A stretch of DNA of 64,000 nt from Cognatundibacterium jejuense (GTDB lineage Bacteria; Pseudomonadota; Gammaproteobacteria; Burkholderiales; Burkholderiaceae_D): positions 1-64,000 of the forward strand of contig NZ_JACOFV010000017.1 in the NCBI RefSeq assembly GCF_014284255.1, written 5' to 3'. Below, one piece after another: positions 18,427 through 28,585 of this stretch. A program made the position numbers and the translations under genes. The notes under the pieces were generated by a model, which saw only the letters and a program-made list of their open reading frames with translations, was not told where the DNA came from and did no database searches. Each line of letters starts with the position of its first letter. The stretch's first letter is position 1.

Positions 18427-18587
18427 AGGTATCCGTCTGAAGGTCAAAAACGAGCACCTATCTTAACATTGATTGATAAGAATTTTAAAACAATGAATTA
18501 TTGATTCACTCGTTTATCTGTTTAATCTTTGGTGTCAAACTTCGTATCAATGAATCACGGGATTCAACACCTATCGGAGAAAACATC

Positions 18588-19226
18588 ATGAACATCGCAT
18601 TAATTGGCGCATCTGGCTTTATTGGTTCTGCATTATTGAAAGAAGCGTTATCACGTCAACATCAGGTAACAGCACTGGTTTCTCGTCCAGAAAAAATGAG
18701 TGCTTCGGCACAACTGACGGTCAAAGCAACCGACGTGCAAAATCTGGCGCAACTGAGTGAGCAATTGCACGGTTTTGATGCCATCATCACAGCGTTCAGT
18801 GGTCACGCCAACGGCGACGTGCTCGGCTATTATGTGTCAGGGGTAAAAAACATCATTCAAGCAACGAAAAATGCACAAGCAAAGCGTTTGTTGGTCGTCG
18901 GTGGTGCAGGATCTTTGGAGGTGGCACCTGGATTGCAAGTGATTGATACTCCTGACTTTCCGGAAGCGTATCGGGCGTCTGCGGAAGGTGCACGCCAAGC
19001 CCTGAATTTATTGCGTGCGGAAGCAGAATTGAACTGGACCATGTTGAGCCCATCAGCCATGATTGCGCCAGGCCAGCGCACTAATCAGTTCCGTCTCGGC
19101 ACAGATCAGTTACTCATTGCAGCAGACGGAAAAAGCCATATTTCTGTCGAAGATTATGCCGTCGCCATGATCAACGAATTAGGGCGCCCAGCGCATACAC
19201 GTCAACGCTTTACCGTTGGTTATTGA
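18588..19226 (+). CDS. NAD(P)-binding NmrA/SDR-like protein
   Basis: 212 residues. The Rossmann motif GASGFIGSALL is at residues 7-17; the rest follows the COG2910 pattern (putative NADH-flavin reductase/epimerase-like), with VVGGAGSLEVAPG, a WTMLSPSAMIAPGQRT segment and ISVEDYAVAMINEL at the end. ATG 18588 has CGGAG upstream; the open frame extends to 18501 without an RBS. It is divergent from its probable LysR regulator. Substrate unknown. Confidence 0.88.
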   Translation: MNIALIGASGFIGSALLKEALSRQHQVTALVSRPEKMSASAQLTVKATDVQNLAQLSEQLHGFDAIITAFSGHANGDVLGYYVSGVKNIIQATKNAQAKRLLVVGGAGSLEVAPGLQVIDTPDFPEAYRASAEGARQALNLLRAEAELNWTMLSPSAMIAPGQRTNQFRLGTDQLLIAADGKSHISVEDYAVAMINELGRPAHTRQRFTVGY

Positions 19227-19251
19227 TCGTCTCTTAAACCGATTTTTTGTT

Positions 19252-19290
19252 GAAAACCGCCCGGCGTGGTCGAGTATCCGGGTGGTTTTC
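19252..19290. terminator. Terminator of the NAD-binding protein gene
   Basis: A 13-bp stem GAAAACCGCCCGG/CCGGGTGGTTTTC (one G-U pair) with a 13-nt loop, lying between the convergent NmrA-like and TetR genes. Confidence 0.75.
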
Positions 19291-19328
19291 AGAAACCCCA
19301 CGGAAGTTTGTACGAAGTCTGGCTCAGA

Positions 19329-19937
19329 TTATGTTGAGTAAAACTGCATAAACATCTTTGCAGCTGTTTCGATCAGCGCCCGTTGCTGCTCATTGGTGAG
19401 GATAGGCTGGCCCATTGCAACCTGCGGCCAAAAGGCAAGCGCCTTGATCTGCCCGAGCAGCATATCTGCCATCATTGTCGGCTCCACGACGCGCAGTTTA
19501 CCGTCGTTTTGAGCAGCCTTAATCCAGGTAACGATGCTTGGTTCATTTTTGCTAAGCTTTTCTACCATATCACGCGCGCGGTCCGGGGCATGGATAGTGG
19601 CCGCCACTGCCACCCGCGCCAGATCCAGAAAATTCTGATCACACAACATCGCCATCTTACGGGTCAGATATTTTTCTAACTGCTGTTGCATATCAATGTC
19701 AGCGGCATAAGTCACTAATTCACTTGTTATCGCACTTTGCCACAATTGCATCAGAATCGCCGAAAACAATTCCTCTTTACTTGGAAAATGGTTGTACACC
19801 GTCCGTTTTGAAACCGCCGCAGTGGCTGCTATCTTATCCATACTGGTCGCCTCAAAACCGTTTTGGCGAAACTCCGTTATCGCGGCTTGTAAAATTGCTT
19901 CGCGTTTGCGGTCAGTTTGTCGCTGCAGTTGAGTCAT
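19329..19937 (-). CDS. TetR/AcrR-family repressor
   Basis: 202 residues. The N-terminal helix-turn-helix reads KREAILQAAITEFRQNGFEATSMDKIAATAAVSKRTVYNHFPSKEELF in family fashion; the C-terminal part (about 70-200) resembles the AefR-like ligand/dimer domain (DLARVAVAATIHAPDRA). It is divergent from the metallo-hydrolase gene and probably represses it and itself through the palindrome near 20119. Confidence 0.9.
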   Translation of the reverse strand: MTQLQRQTDRKREAILQAAITEFRQNGFEATSMDKIAATAAVSKRTVYNHFPSKEELFSAILMQLWQSAITSELVTYAADIDMQQQLEKYLTRKMAMLCDQNFLDLARVAVAATIHAPDRARDMVEKLSKNEPSIVTWIKAAQNDGKLRVVEPTMMADMLLGQIKALAFWPQVAMGQPILTNEQQRALIETAAKMFMQFYST

Positions 19938-20118
19938 TGTGTTAAACCAATAGAAAAGTAAGCATTAAAAAGACGCCACCGAGCTCAATTCTCCGACTTG
20001 AACTTCGCTTGCGGGTTGTTTTGCCTCGAAAATCGCTGAGAAAGTAAACATAGCGATAAGCAAATAAACAGATAAGGAAATATTTTACACTAAGTAGTTT
20101 ACTTTTCTAAATTTAAAA

Positions 20119-20133
20119 ACTACACTGTGTAGT
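20119..20133. promoter_or_regulatory. Candidate TetR operator
   Basis: Perfect ACTACAC-T-GTGTAGT palindrome inside the 358-bp divergent region between the TetR gene and the metallo-hydrolase gene. A related AAGTAGTTTACTT element lies about 30 bp to its left. The rest of the gap is AT-rich and shows no other gene. Confidence 0.55.
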
Positions 20134-20295
20134 GTAATTTAAAAGACCTGGCATCAATACCCTGAGCAAAAAAGCGCTCTCAAAGAACGCATTTTCTCCA
20201 TTTGTAGTATAAGAAGAAACCATAAAAAAAGAACACTTGCGGCCAGGTATCCAACGTAGACAAATCGGTACATGACGACATTCAGGATGAGTAAA

Positions 20296-21387
20296 ATGAC
20301 TTTGAATACATCAGTAACTGCAACATCACAAGTAGCGACAAGCACTGCACCAGAGTTCAACGCAAAAAAGCTGGGACTCAAGTACAGCAATCAAAAGCAA
20401 ATGCGTGAGCCAGGTTTTTTCAAAAATCTGTCACTGGCCTGGCGTTTTTTGTTTAACAAGCCAAAAAATACCGTTCCTCAAGGCAGCATTCCGGTTCATG
20501 AATTAAGTCGTGCACAATTGCTGGCCGCCCCAGACGCCACACTTTTCAGATTGGGACATTCGACTATCTTGTTGAAATTGCAGGGTGAATTCTTTCTGAC
20601 TGACCCTGTATTTTCCGAACGCGCCTCACCTTTTCAATGGATGGGACCAAAACGTTTTCATCAGCCACCGATCAACATTGCCGACTTGCCACCAATTAAA
20701 GCAGTGATTTTGTCGCATGATCATTATGACCACCTGGATCATGCAGCGGTTCTTGCTTTAGCGCACAAAACTGAACACTTCCTGACCACGACCGGTGTGG
20801 GTGACAGATTAATAAAGTGGGGAATTGCTGCGGATAAAATCCAGCAATTAGACTGGTGGCAAGAAACGGCGGTACATGGAATACGCTTTGTGGCGACACC
20901 AGCACAACATTTTTCGGGTCGTAAATTAAACGATCGTGACCATACACTATGGGCGTCATGGAGCATTCTGACACCTGAATTAAAGATTTTTTTTAGTGGC
21001 GACTCTGGCTATTTCAAAGGCTTCAAAGAAATCGGTGAACGTCTTGGGCCTTTCGATTTAACGCTGATGGAAACCGGGGCGTACAACAAACTCTGGCCCG
21101 ATGTCCACATGCAGCCAGAAGAATCACTGCAAGCGCATCTCGATTTAGGTGGAAAGCATTTACTGCCTATCCATAACGGCACGTTTGATTTATCGCTGCA
21201 CGCTTGGTACGAACCATTTGAACGCATTGTTGATCTCGCAAAACGTCATGGTGTAAAAATTAGCACACCGCAAATGGGTGAAGCCGTGGATATCGCCGAA
21301 CCCCAAACTGGTCAACACTGGTGGCGATTTAATCACGCAGTGCGGCGCCCAGTTGATCTTCATACCGCAATCACTGAATACAATTAG
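20296..21387 (+). CDS. MBL-fold metallo-hydrolase (UlaG/NAPE-PLD-like)
   Basis: 363 residues from ATG 20296, chosen because AGGATGAG lies upstream; in-frame ATGs at 20272 and 20287 are possible. Zinc ligands are clear: SHDHYDHLDH (HxHxDH), H in TPAQHFSGR, D in FFSGDSGYF, and H in LLPIHNGTFDL. The N-terminal GHSTILLKLQGEFFLTDPVFSERASPF is typical of the lactonase/NAPE-PLD-like clade. It is controlled by the divergent TetR gene. Substrate unknown; a phosphodiester or lactone is expected from the family. Confidence 0.88.
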   Translation: MTLNTSVTATSQVATSTAPEFNAKKLGLKYSNQKQMREPGFFKNLSLAWRFLFNKPKNTVPQGSIPVHELSRAQLLAAPDATLFRLGHSTILLKLQGEFFLTDPVFSERASPFQWMGPKRFHQPPINIADLPPIKAVILSHDHYDHLDHAAVLALAHKTEHFLTTTGVGDRLIKWGIAADKIQQLDWWQETAVHGIRFVATPAQHFSGRKLNDRDHTLWASWSILTPELKIFFSGDSGYFKGFKEIGERLGPFDLTLMETGAYNKLWPDVHMQPEESLQAHLDLGGKHLLPIHNGTFDLSLHAWYEPFERIVDLAKRHGVKISTPQMGEAVDIAEPQTGQHWWRFNHAVRRPVDLHTAITEYN

Positions 21388-21427
21388 TGCTAATTTAGTG
21401 CTAATTTAGTGCTAATTTATTGCTATA
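21384..21427. repeat. 11-bp tandem repeat over a stop codon
   Basis: Three perfect copies of TTAGTGCTAAT (21384-21416) plus one degenerate copy. The stop codon of the metallo-hydrolase gene is inside the first copy. Because 11 is not a multiple of three, copy-number change leaves the stop untouched but alters the 3' end of the mRNA. Confidence 0.9.
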
Positions 21428-21590
21428 TGACTATTTCCATTTAAGACCGTATAATTTATTTATTGCAAAATAAATACCGAATTAGATCGCATCGATACGC
21501 ATTTTTAGAAGCGTCTGGTGAATTGAAATTTTTGGTACAGACGTCATATTCATTTCTTACTTTTCTTAATCTCGTCAGTTAAGCATAACT

Positions 21591-23468
21591 ATGGACAATA
21601 ATAAAAAGCTGCTCGCAATAAGTATCGCATCAATTTTCGCTTTACCACTCATAGCCTATGCAGAAGGTGAAGGACATTATCGTTCTTTATTTCAACATAC
21701 TGATGTAACCATCAATGCGGATAGCACCAGTGTCGTGGATGAAGAATACATTTGGCGCGGAGTTGATCAGCAAGGTGCGAATGGACTTGGTCAGCAGTAC
21801 CTGAGTTTTGATCAGGACAAACAAGAATTAGAAATAATAGAAGCAGAAACCATACGCGCCAACGGTGAGAAAATCAAAGTACCAGCATCTGACATCAAGT
21901 TACAGGATGGTATGTTGGGAGGCATTTCCTATCCACACAGAAAACTGTACCAGATTACTTTTTCCAAGCTTTCACCTGGTGATGCGATACACCTGCACTA
22001 TCGTCAAAAACAAACCAAGCTTGATTTGCCAGGCGGAGACTCGCACAGTACCTACTATAACCGTGATGTCATCCGCGATGACACTTCATATTCGTTACAT
22101 TATCCTGAGACTATGTCATTGCACATTGCAAGTAATGAGCTCGATAAAACTGAAGACAAAATTTCCAACGGTACACATACCATTAAATGGACACATCACA
22201 GCACAGACACCAGAACCAACGATCCGAATATGGTCAATGCCTGGCGTCAAACGCCGTACGTCATGGTTAGTAGCTTCAAAGACTTAAAAGCCATCGCCGA
22301 CGCCTACCAGATTGGAGCGACAGAAAAAGCCCGCATAACACCTGAGGTACAAGCATTGGCAGCAAGCTTAGTTCAAGGTCGTAGCACTGACGCAGATAAA
22401 GCAAAAGTAATCTACGACTGGGTAAGAAAGAATATCCGCTATGTGGCAAGTTATATTGGCGATGGTGGTTTTGTCCCGAATGACACTAAAACCATTTTAG
22501 AAAAGCGTTATGGCGACTGCAAAGACCACGCAACGATCTTAGAAGCACTACTTGAAGCGAGTGGCATCCCAACCTCGCAAGTACTGATCAATGCCAGCAC
22601 CGATTCTTATACGATGTTGCCGATTCCGGTCTTTAACTATAATCACGCAATAAACTATTTACCAAGTTTGAATTTATTCCTGGATTCCACCTCGGATCAG
22701 ACACCTTACGGCTTATTGCCGGAAATGGATACGAGTCACACTGTGTTAGTCACTAAAAATTTTAAAGAAGTAAGCCAGACGCCACCGATTTCTACGGGTG
22801 GATTTAAAATGCTACGTCAGACAAAAATCGATCTAGCAGTTGATGGCTCAGCAACCCGCACGACGGACATTACTGGATATGGACTGGCAGCGGTTTCTGT
22901 GAAGACGCTACTTGATGGAATAGGTCCCGGAAAAGAAAGTGATTGGGCGCGCAAAACTTTGGCTAATTCGGGCATGCATGGCTCGTCTGAATTCAAGGCA
23001 TTACCATCCAATGACCCGCTCAAACTGTCATATCGCTATACTGAAAAGGTCAGTAACTTCATCTCGCAACCAGAAGCCAGCACAATCAACTTTTACGTCG
23101 CTCTGCAAGGCCCGATTGCTGCAGGAAGCATCCTGCGTCGATTTACAGAAAAAGACAGAAAGTCGGATTTTAAATGCGATGCTTTTGCAATTGAAGATCA
23201 GGTAGAAATCAATTTGGCACCGGAATTGAAAGTGTTATTCGTGCCTAAAGATGTACACATTAAAGAGGGAGACATTTTCTTTGATGCTGTTTATCAGCGC
23301 CATGGTAATACATATAGCGTCAACCGTACTTGGGGCTCCACATCGACCAAAGCGTGGTGCGCGCCAAAAGAGTACGATGCGATGAAAAAAGCCATGAACA
23401 ATATCGACAAAGCTATTGGTGGGCGCTTATTATTTATGAATAAAAATGAAGCTCGTAGCGATCTGTAA
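21591..23468 (+). CDS. DUF3857/transglutaminase-like exported protein
   Basis: 625 residues with a signal peptide (ISIASIFALPLIAYA). The DUF3857 domain covers about residues 45-200, the transglutaminase-like domain about 250-360 with catalytic Cys in RYGDCKDHATIL, His in FNYNHAINYL and Asp in LFLDSTSDQTPYG, and a C-terminal beta-rich region follows. Family members are periplasmic or surface proteins with possible peptidase or cross-linking activity; the substrate is unknown. It is a single gene ending at a bidirectional terminator shared with fbp. Confidence 0.88.
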   Translation: MDNNKKLLAISIASIFALPLIAYAEGEGHYRSLFQHTDVTINADSTSVVDEEYIWRGVDQQGANGLGQQYLSFDQDKQELEIIEAETIRANGEKIKVPASDIKLQDGMLGGISYPHRKLYQITFSKLSPGDAIHLHYRQKQTKLDLPGGDSHSTYYNRDVIRDDTSYSLHYPETMSLHIASNELDKTEDKISNGTHTIKWTHHSTDTRTNDPNMVNAWRQTPYVMVSSFKDLKAIADAYQIGATEKARITPEVQALAASLVQGRSTDADKAKVIYDWVRKNIRYVASYIGDGGFVPNDTKTILEKRYGDCKDHATILEALLEASGIPTSQVLINASTDSYTMLPIPVFNYNHAINYLPSLNLFLDSTSDQTPYGLLPEMDTSHTVLVTKNFKEVSQTPPISTGGFKMLRQTKIDLAVDGSATRTTDITGYGLAAVSVKTLLDGIGPGKESDWARKTLANSGMHGSSEFKALPSNDPLKLSYRYTEKVSNFISQPEASTINFYVALQGPIAAGSILRRFTEKDRKSDFKCDAFAIEDQVEINLAPELKVLFVPKDVHIKEGDIFFDAVYQRHGNTYSVNRTWGSTSTKAWCAPKEYDAMKKAMNNIDKAIGGRLLFMNKNEARSDL

Positions 23469-23506
23469 TTCCGCAAAAATTCCGCAAAATATCTAAAAAA
23501 ATGAAG

Positions 23507-23539
23507 CAAAAAAAACCGCGAAAATTCGCGGTTTTTTTT
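23507..23539. terminator. Bidirectional terminator
   Basis: An A8-CCGCG, 6-nt loop, CGCGG-T8 hairpin between the convergent DUF3857 and fbp genes. Confidence 0.9.
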
Positions 23540-23566
23540 CTCATGGAAATGCAATCCTGACCCGGA

Positions 23567-24568
23567 TTATTCCTGATGATATTGCGTAACGCGTTCCACT
23601 TCGTTTTTCGAACCCAGGAACACTGCAACACGTTGATGCAAGGCTGTCGGTTGAATATCGAGCATACGTTGCTTGCCGTTAGTCGATGCACCACCGGCTT
23701 GTTCAACGATGAAAGACATAGGATTAGCTTCATACATCAGACGCAACTTACCCGCCTTATCTGGTTCACGCTTGTCGGCTGGATACATAAAAATACCACC
23801 ACGATTCAAAATACGGTGCACATCGGCCACCATAGATGCAATCCAACGCATATTAAATTCTTTGCCGCGTGGACCAGTAGAACCTGCCAGCATTTCATCA
23901 ACATAACGCGTGACTGGTGGATACCAGTGACGTGTATTGGAAGCGTTGATCGCAAATTCTTTGGTGTCAGCAGGAATTTGCATATTGCGTTGAGTCAAAA
24001 CCCATGAACCCATTTCGCGATCCAGGGTAAAGCAATTCACGCCATTGCCCGTCGTCAAGACCAGCACGGTTTGCGGACCATAGACCGCGTAACCTGCTGC
24101 AACTTGCTTGCTACCTGGCTGCATGAAATCTTGCTCTGTTGGCGTGGTCATTCCATCGGGTGCTTTTAACACAGAGAAAATCGTACCAATAGAAACATTC
24201 ACGTCGATGTTGCTGGAACCATCGAGTGGATCAAACAACAGCATGTATTCGCCTTTTGGATAGCGATTTGGAATCTGATGGATGGTTTCCATTTCTTCCG
24301 ATGCCATCGCTGCCAGATGGCCACCCCATTCATTGGCTTCTAACAAAATTTCATTCGACAAAATATCGAGTTTCTTTTGTACTTCACCTTGTACATTTTC
24401 GCTACCAGCGCTGCCTAATACTTCACCGAGGGCGCCTTTACCAACAGCGTGGCTAATCGTTTTACAAGCACGCGCAACCACTTCGATCAACAAGCGCAAT
24501 TCGGCAGGGATGGAGTTATTGAGGCGCTGTTCTTCAACCAGATACTGGGTCAGACTGACACGTTTCAT
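23567..24568 (-). CDS. fbp: Fructose-1,6-bisphosphatase class I
   Basis: 333 residues, normal length. The FBPase/IMPase metal motif [20 protein letters not shown] is at about residues 112-131; the substrate region includes [23 protein letters not shown] and the lysine in [16 protein letters not shown]. It hydrolyses fructose 1,6-bisphosphate to fructose 6-phosphate for gluconeogenesis in the cytosol. It lies downstream of pepN on the same strand with a 115-bp gap, an arrangement common in Burkholderiales. Confidence 0.97.
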   Translation of the reverse strand: MKRVSLTQYLVEEQRLNNSIPAELRLLIEVVARACKTISHAVGKGALGEVLGSAGSENVQGEVQKKLDILSNEILLEANEWGGHLAAMASEEMETIHQIPNRYPKGEYMLLFDPLDGSSNIDVNVSIGTIFSVLKAPDGMTTPTEQDFMQPGSKQVAAGYAVYGPQTVLVLTTGNGVNCFTLDREMGSWVLTQRNMQIPADTKEFAINASNTRHWYPPVTRYVDEMLAGSTGPRGKEFNMRWIASMVADVHRILNRGGIFMYPADKREPDKAGKLRLMYEANPMSFIVEQAGGASTNGKQRMLDIQPTALHQRVAVFLGSKNEVERVTQYHQE

Positions 24569-24683
24569 CTCATTCTTTCATTAAAAATAATCGTTTTAAG
24601 ACTTCTTGCCATCTACTAATCAATGACAAGACCATTGTTCAGCAATTTCAGCAGACAACAAGAAGGTGTAAATTAACGCCTCA

Positions 24684-27362
24684 TCAGGCAGCCAAGGCTT
24701 TACCAATAACTTCCGCCACATCTTTTGATAACTTCTTAGTTGCGGCAACCTTTTCCAATGCCAGCTTCATATGTTCTTGCAAATGCAGCGGGTATTTCTT
24801 CCAACGATCCAAACTACGGGCCAGACGCGCGGCAACTTGTGGATTAATTTTATTAAGTTCAATCACCAATTCTGCCCACAAAGCGTAACCACTGCCATCA
24901 GCCGCATGGAAACGTGATGGATTCCCATTACAGAAGCTGAAAGTCAAGCTGCGTGCGCGATTCGGGTTACCTAGGGTGAATGCTTTATGTTCCATCAATT
25001 CACGAACCTTTGCGACATCCGTCGTATCCGCAACTGCTTGCAACATGAACCATTTATCAATAACCAGTGCTTCTTTTTTGAAATCTTTATAGAATTTTTT
25101 CAAAGATTGTGCAGCGGCATTTGCTTGCGTCTCAGTACCATGGAAGTTAGTCAGCGCCGACAAGGCTGCCAATCTGTCTGTCATGTTTTCAGCTTCATCG
25201 AACTGCGTTTGCGCCAATTCGAAAGTGCTTTCATCGGACCATGCAGACAGATAGGATAAAGCCAGATTTTTCAATGCACGTTTAGCCATTGAAATTGCGT
25301 CTGGCGTATATTGTCCTGGTGTCAGGTTAGCCTCATAGGCCGACAGAAACTCAGCACGTAAATGCTGTGTTAAGGCCGTACGAACAAACTGACGTGCAGT
25401 ATGAATCGCTTGCGGATCAACGACATCAAATTCTTCAGCAATCATCGCTTCTGATGGCAAGGTCAATACTAATTCACGGAACGATGGATCAAGGCTTTCA
25501 TTGACAAGCGTTGCGCGCAAGGCTTCGATGAACATACTGTCGAGCTCCAGCGTTTCTCCAGCCTGTACTGCCTTGGTCAATTTCACCAGACGACGGGTTG
25601 CCAGACGTTGACCAGCCTCCCAACGGTTAAACGGATCGCTATCATTGGCTAACAACAGACCGAGTTCTTCATCGCTATACTCGATATCAAGTAGCACCGG
25701 TGCCGAGAAATTACGCAGCAAAGAAGGAACTGGTTTTGCCGCAACACCTGTAAAGGTAAAAGTCTGGCTGGCTTCTGTCAATTCCAGTATCAGATTTGTT
25801 GCACCAGCCAAAGCTGAATACGCATCGCAATGCAAGGCAATATCTTTACCTTCAGCATCCAATAAACCCATCGCTACAGGAATATGGAATGGCAGTTTTT
25901 CGTCCTGGCCTGGCGTTGCTGGACAAGATTGTGACAGCGTCAATTGGTAGGTTTGTGTCTCTGCATCATACGTTGTTTCAGCTTTGACGCGGGGCGTGCC
26001 AGATTGGCTGTACCAACGTTCAAACTGAGTCAGATCACGCCCACTGGAATCTGCCATCGCCGCGCGGAAATCATCGCACTCTACTGCTTGTCCATCGTGG
26101 CGCGCAAAGTATAAATCCATACCCTTACGGAAGCCTTCGTGCCCCAGTAGCGTGTAATACATACGCACCACTTCCGATCCTTTTTCATAGATCGTTACGG
26201 TGTAAAAATTGTTGATTTCGACAAAAGAATCAGGACGAACAGGATGCGCCATTGGCCCTGCATCTTCCGAGAATTGCACTTGACGCAAAACGCGCACATC
26301 TTCAATACGTTTCACCGCACGGCCGGTTGTTGTACCGACCAGATCTGCAGAAAACTCCTGATCGCGGAAAACAGTCAAACCTTCTTTTAAGGACAATTGG
26401 AACCAATCGCGACAAGTTACACGATTACCCGTCCAGTTATGGAAGTATTCATGACCAACTACCGATTCAATACCGGCATAATCCACGTCCGTTGCAATGC
26501 GAGAATTTGCCAATACGTATTTAGTATTGAAAATATTCAAACCTTTATTTTCCATCGCGCCCATATTGAAATCGCTGGTGGCGACGATCATGAAACGATC
26601 CAGATCAAGTTCCAGACCAAAGCGTTCCTCATCCCAACGGATACTGTTTTTCAGCGAATCCATGGCATGCTGGGTTTTATCCAGATTACCGTCTTCAACC
26701 CACACTTGTAGCAATACTGAGCGGCCAGATTTGAGGGTGTAATTTTCTTCCTGACACACCAATTTACCCGCCACCAGTGCAAACAAATACGAAGGCTTTT
26801 TGAATGGATCTTCCCATTTAGCGAAATGGCGTCCATCGCCCAAATCACCTTCTTCGATCAGATTGCCGTTACCCAGCAAGATCGGGAATTTTTTCTTATT
26901 AGCACGCAGCATGACAGTGTATTTTGCCATCACATCCGGGCGGTCAGGGAACCAGGTAATCTTACGGAAGCCCTCTGCTTCGCATTGGGTAATGAAATTA
27001 CCGTTCGATGCATACAAACCAGACAAGGAGGTATTCTTCAACGGTTTAATCAGCGTTTCGATTTCCAATGTCACTTCATCTGGCGCGTTAGCAATGCGCA
27101 TAACTTCGCCATCTATCGTGTAGGCGTTTTTTTTCAAATTGACGCCATTCATACGCAATTGCAACAGCTTGAGCGAAGCGCCAAACAAAACCAGATCCTT
27201 TTCGGCGCTGTCGTGGTTACGGCGCATGGTTATGCGGGTAGCAACATGGGTTTCATGTAAATCCAGATCAAAACCCATTTCGACCGTGTCAACCCAGAAG
27301 CCTGGAGCAACATAGTCTTTGCGGAAAATGGTTGGTGGGGTAGCAGCGATATCGTTACTCAT
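24684..27362 (-). CDS. pepN: Aminopeptidase N
   Basis: 892 residues, M1 family. It has the GAMEN exopeptidase motif (MGAMENKGLNIFNTK, near 272) and the zinc site HEYFHNWTGNR plus the downstream Glu in LKEGLTVFRDQEF. It removes N-terminal residues from peptides in the cytoplasm, the last step of ATP-dependent protein breakdown. It is full length and begins with the usual short leader (TPPTIFRKDYVAPGFWVDTV) seen in proteobacterial PepN. Confidence 0.97.
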   Translation of the reverse strand: MSNDIAATPPTIFRKDYVAPGFWVDTVEMGFDLDLHETHVATRITMRRNHDSAEKDLVLFGASLKLLQLRMNGVNLKKNAYTIDGEVMRIANAPDEVTLEIETLIKPLKNTSLSGLYASNGNFITQCEAEGFRKITWFPDRPDVMAKYTVMLRANKKKFPILLGNGNLIEEGDLGDGRHFAKWEDPFKKPSYLFALVAGKLVCQEENYTLKSGRSVLLQVWVEDGNLDKTQHAMDSLKNSIRWDEERFGLELDLDRFMIVATSDFNMGAMENKGLNIFNTKYVLANSRIATDVDYAGIESVVGHEYFHNWTGNRVTCRDWFQLSLKEGLTVFRDQEFSADLVGTTTGRAVKRIEDVRVLRQVQFSEDAGPMAHPVRPDSFVEINNFYTVTIYEKGSEVVRMYYTLLGHEGFRKGMDLYFARHDGQAVECDDFRAAMADSSGRDLTQFERWYSQSGTPRVKAETTYDAETQTYQLTLSQSCPATPGQDEKLPFHIPVAMGLLDAEGKDIALHCDAYSALAGATNLILELTEASQTFTFTGVAAKPVPSLLRNFSAPVLLDIEYSDEELGLLLANDSDPFNRWEAGQRLATRRLVKLTKAVQAGETLELDSMFIEALRATLVNESLDPSFRELVLTLPSEAMIAEEFDVVDPQAIHTARQFVRTALTQHLRAEFLSAYEANLTPGQYTPDAISMAKRALKNLALSYLSAWSDESTFELAQTQFDEAENMTDRLAALSALTNFHGTETQANAAAQSLKKFYKDFKKEALVIDKWFMLQAVADTTDVAKVRELMEHKAFTLGNPNRARSLTFSFCNGNPSRFHAADGSGYALWAELVIELNKINPQVAARLARSLDRWKKYPLHLQEHMKLALEKVAATKKLSKDVAEVIGKALAA

Positions 27363-27941
27363 GGGATGAATGTCTCTTGAAAAAAGTGAATATCACGGGA
27401 CTAAGGCGAAATAACTCTGGTAGTGCCTGGCAATAATCAAGGATGATAAATCCCGGCTACCAAAAGCCATCATGCCAGTTTTGAGTTACTAAGTCAGTCC
27501 TTTATCAAAGTTTCATGAACTTTGCTCAGACCAGCATTTTACCAAGTCAGCAGGTGATAGGCATAAAACACGCACAAAATAGCCTATTTACATCAATCAC
27601 AGCATATTCTAAAAGCTGTTCCAATTGCGACTCCACCGCAAAAACCTTTGTAAACAGCGACCGCGCGTGCACTCATTTCAGTCTAATTCATTGATTTCCA
27701 GGAACTATTAGGATCAAGCGTAGTCATAAAGTTACAAGTTGAAATAGACATTGTCACAAATCGTCTTATCATAGTGATCTTTAGCCGCACCAACGCAAAA
27801 GTAGTTTTTGGCTAAATTGAGCGAGTTTAATAGTCAAATTCTCCTGGATATTATTCAAGCGAGGATTCAAAAAAAACCATCTGCAATCTTCCAGCAGAAT
27901 TGACCTATTGGGTCGCTTTTGATCAGGTTAAAGGAGTTGAA
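27363..27941. other. Long divergent intergenic region
   Basis: 579 bp between the divergent pepN and lipoprotein genes. No ORF with an RBS was seen. It contains a small hairpin CAAAGTT-5-AACTTTG (27506-27524) and must carry the promoters of both genes; no promoter could be singled out. Confidence 0.5.
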
Positions 27942-28583
27942 ATGAAACGTTTTTTAAGCACCGCAATCATCGCTGCCAGCATGGTGCTGACTGGATGTGC
28001 AACCACTTATAGCAGCCAGGTCAGTGTTTTTCACGAATGGCCACAAGGAAATCAGGATAAATCGTATATTCTGGAACGCTTGCCAGCTCAGGAAAACAAT
28101 CCTGAATACAAATTTTATGAAGAAGAGTTAAGAACTCAACTTGGCTTACACGGCTTTAAAGAAATCGCAGTGGGCGCAACACCTGCTCTCAAAATTGGCA
28201 TGCAATACGGAACGACCATGAGCGAATTGCAATATTCCAGCGCTTGGCATCCTGCGATGTATGACCCATTCTGGAACATGCATTTCCGTCGTGCGTACTT
28301 ATACGATCCGTATTTTCCGTATTACGGAAGGCGCTTGTCTGGCCCCATTGATATCAATGTCACACGCTACTATTTGCATCAATTAGAAATCGATATGAGT
28401 GACTTTGCGAGCAATAAAAAGCTGGCTTCGATCAGAGTCAGCAGCGAACAAACAGAACCAGAAATTTCTAAGCAAATGCCATATTTGATAGAAAGTGCGC
28501 TGCAAGGTTTCCCTGGCAAAAACGGCAGCACTACTAATGTAGAACTGCCGTTCAATAAGGAACACAAGGACACAAATAAATAG
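27942..28583 (+). CDS. DUF4136-like lipoprotein
   Basis: 213 residues from ATG 27942, preceded by AAAGGAG; the frame is open from 27900 but the signal peptide starts here. Lipobox VLTGCA with Cys near residue 19, so it is lipid-anchored, probably to the outer membrane. The body (YSSQVSVFHEWPQGNQDKSYIL ... FYEEELRTQLGLHGF) follows the DUF4136 pattern, with a Tyr/Pro-rich middle (YDPYFPYYGRR). Function unknown. It converges with the DUF1631 gene two bases away. Confidence 0.8.
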   Translation: MKRFLSTAIIAASMVLTGCATTYSSQVSVFHEWPQGNQDKSYILERLPAQENNPEYKFYEEELRTQLGLHGFKEIAVGATPALKIGMQYGTTMSELQYSSAWHPAMYDPFWNMHFRRAYLYDPYFPYYGRRLSGPIDINVTRYYLHQLEIDMSDFASNKKLASIRVSSEQTEPEISKQMPYLIESALQGFPGKNGSTTNVELPFNKEHKDTNK

Positions 28584-28585
28584 AA

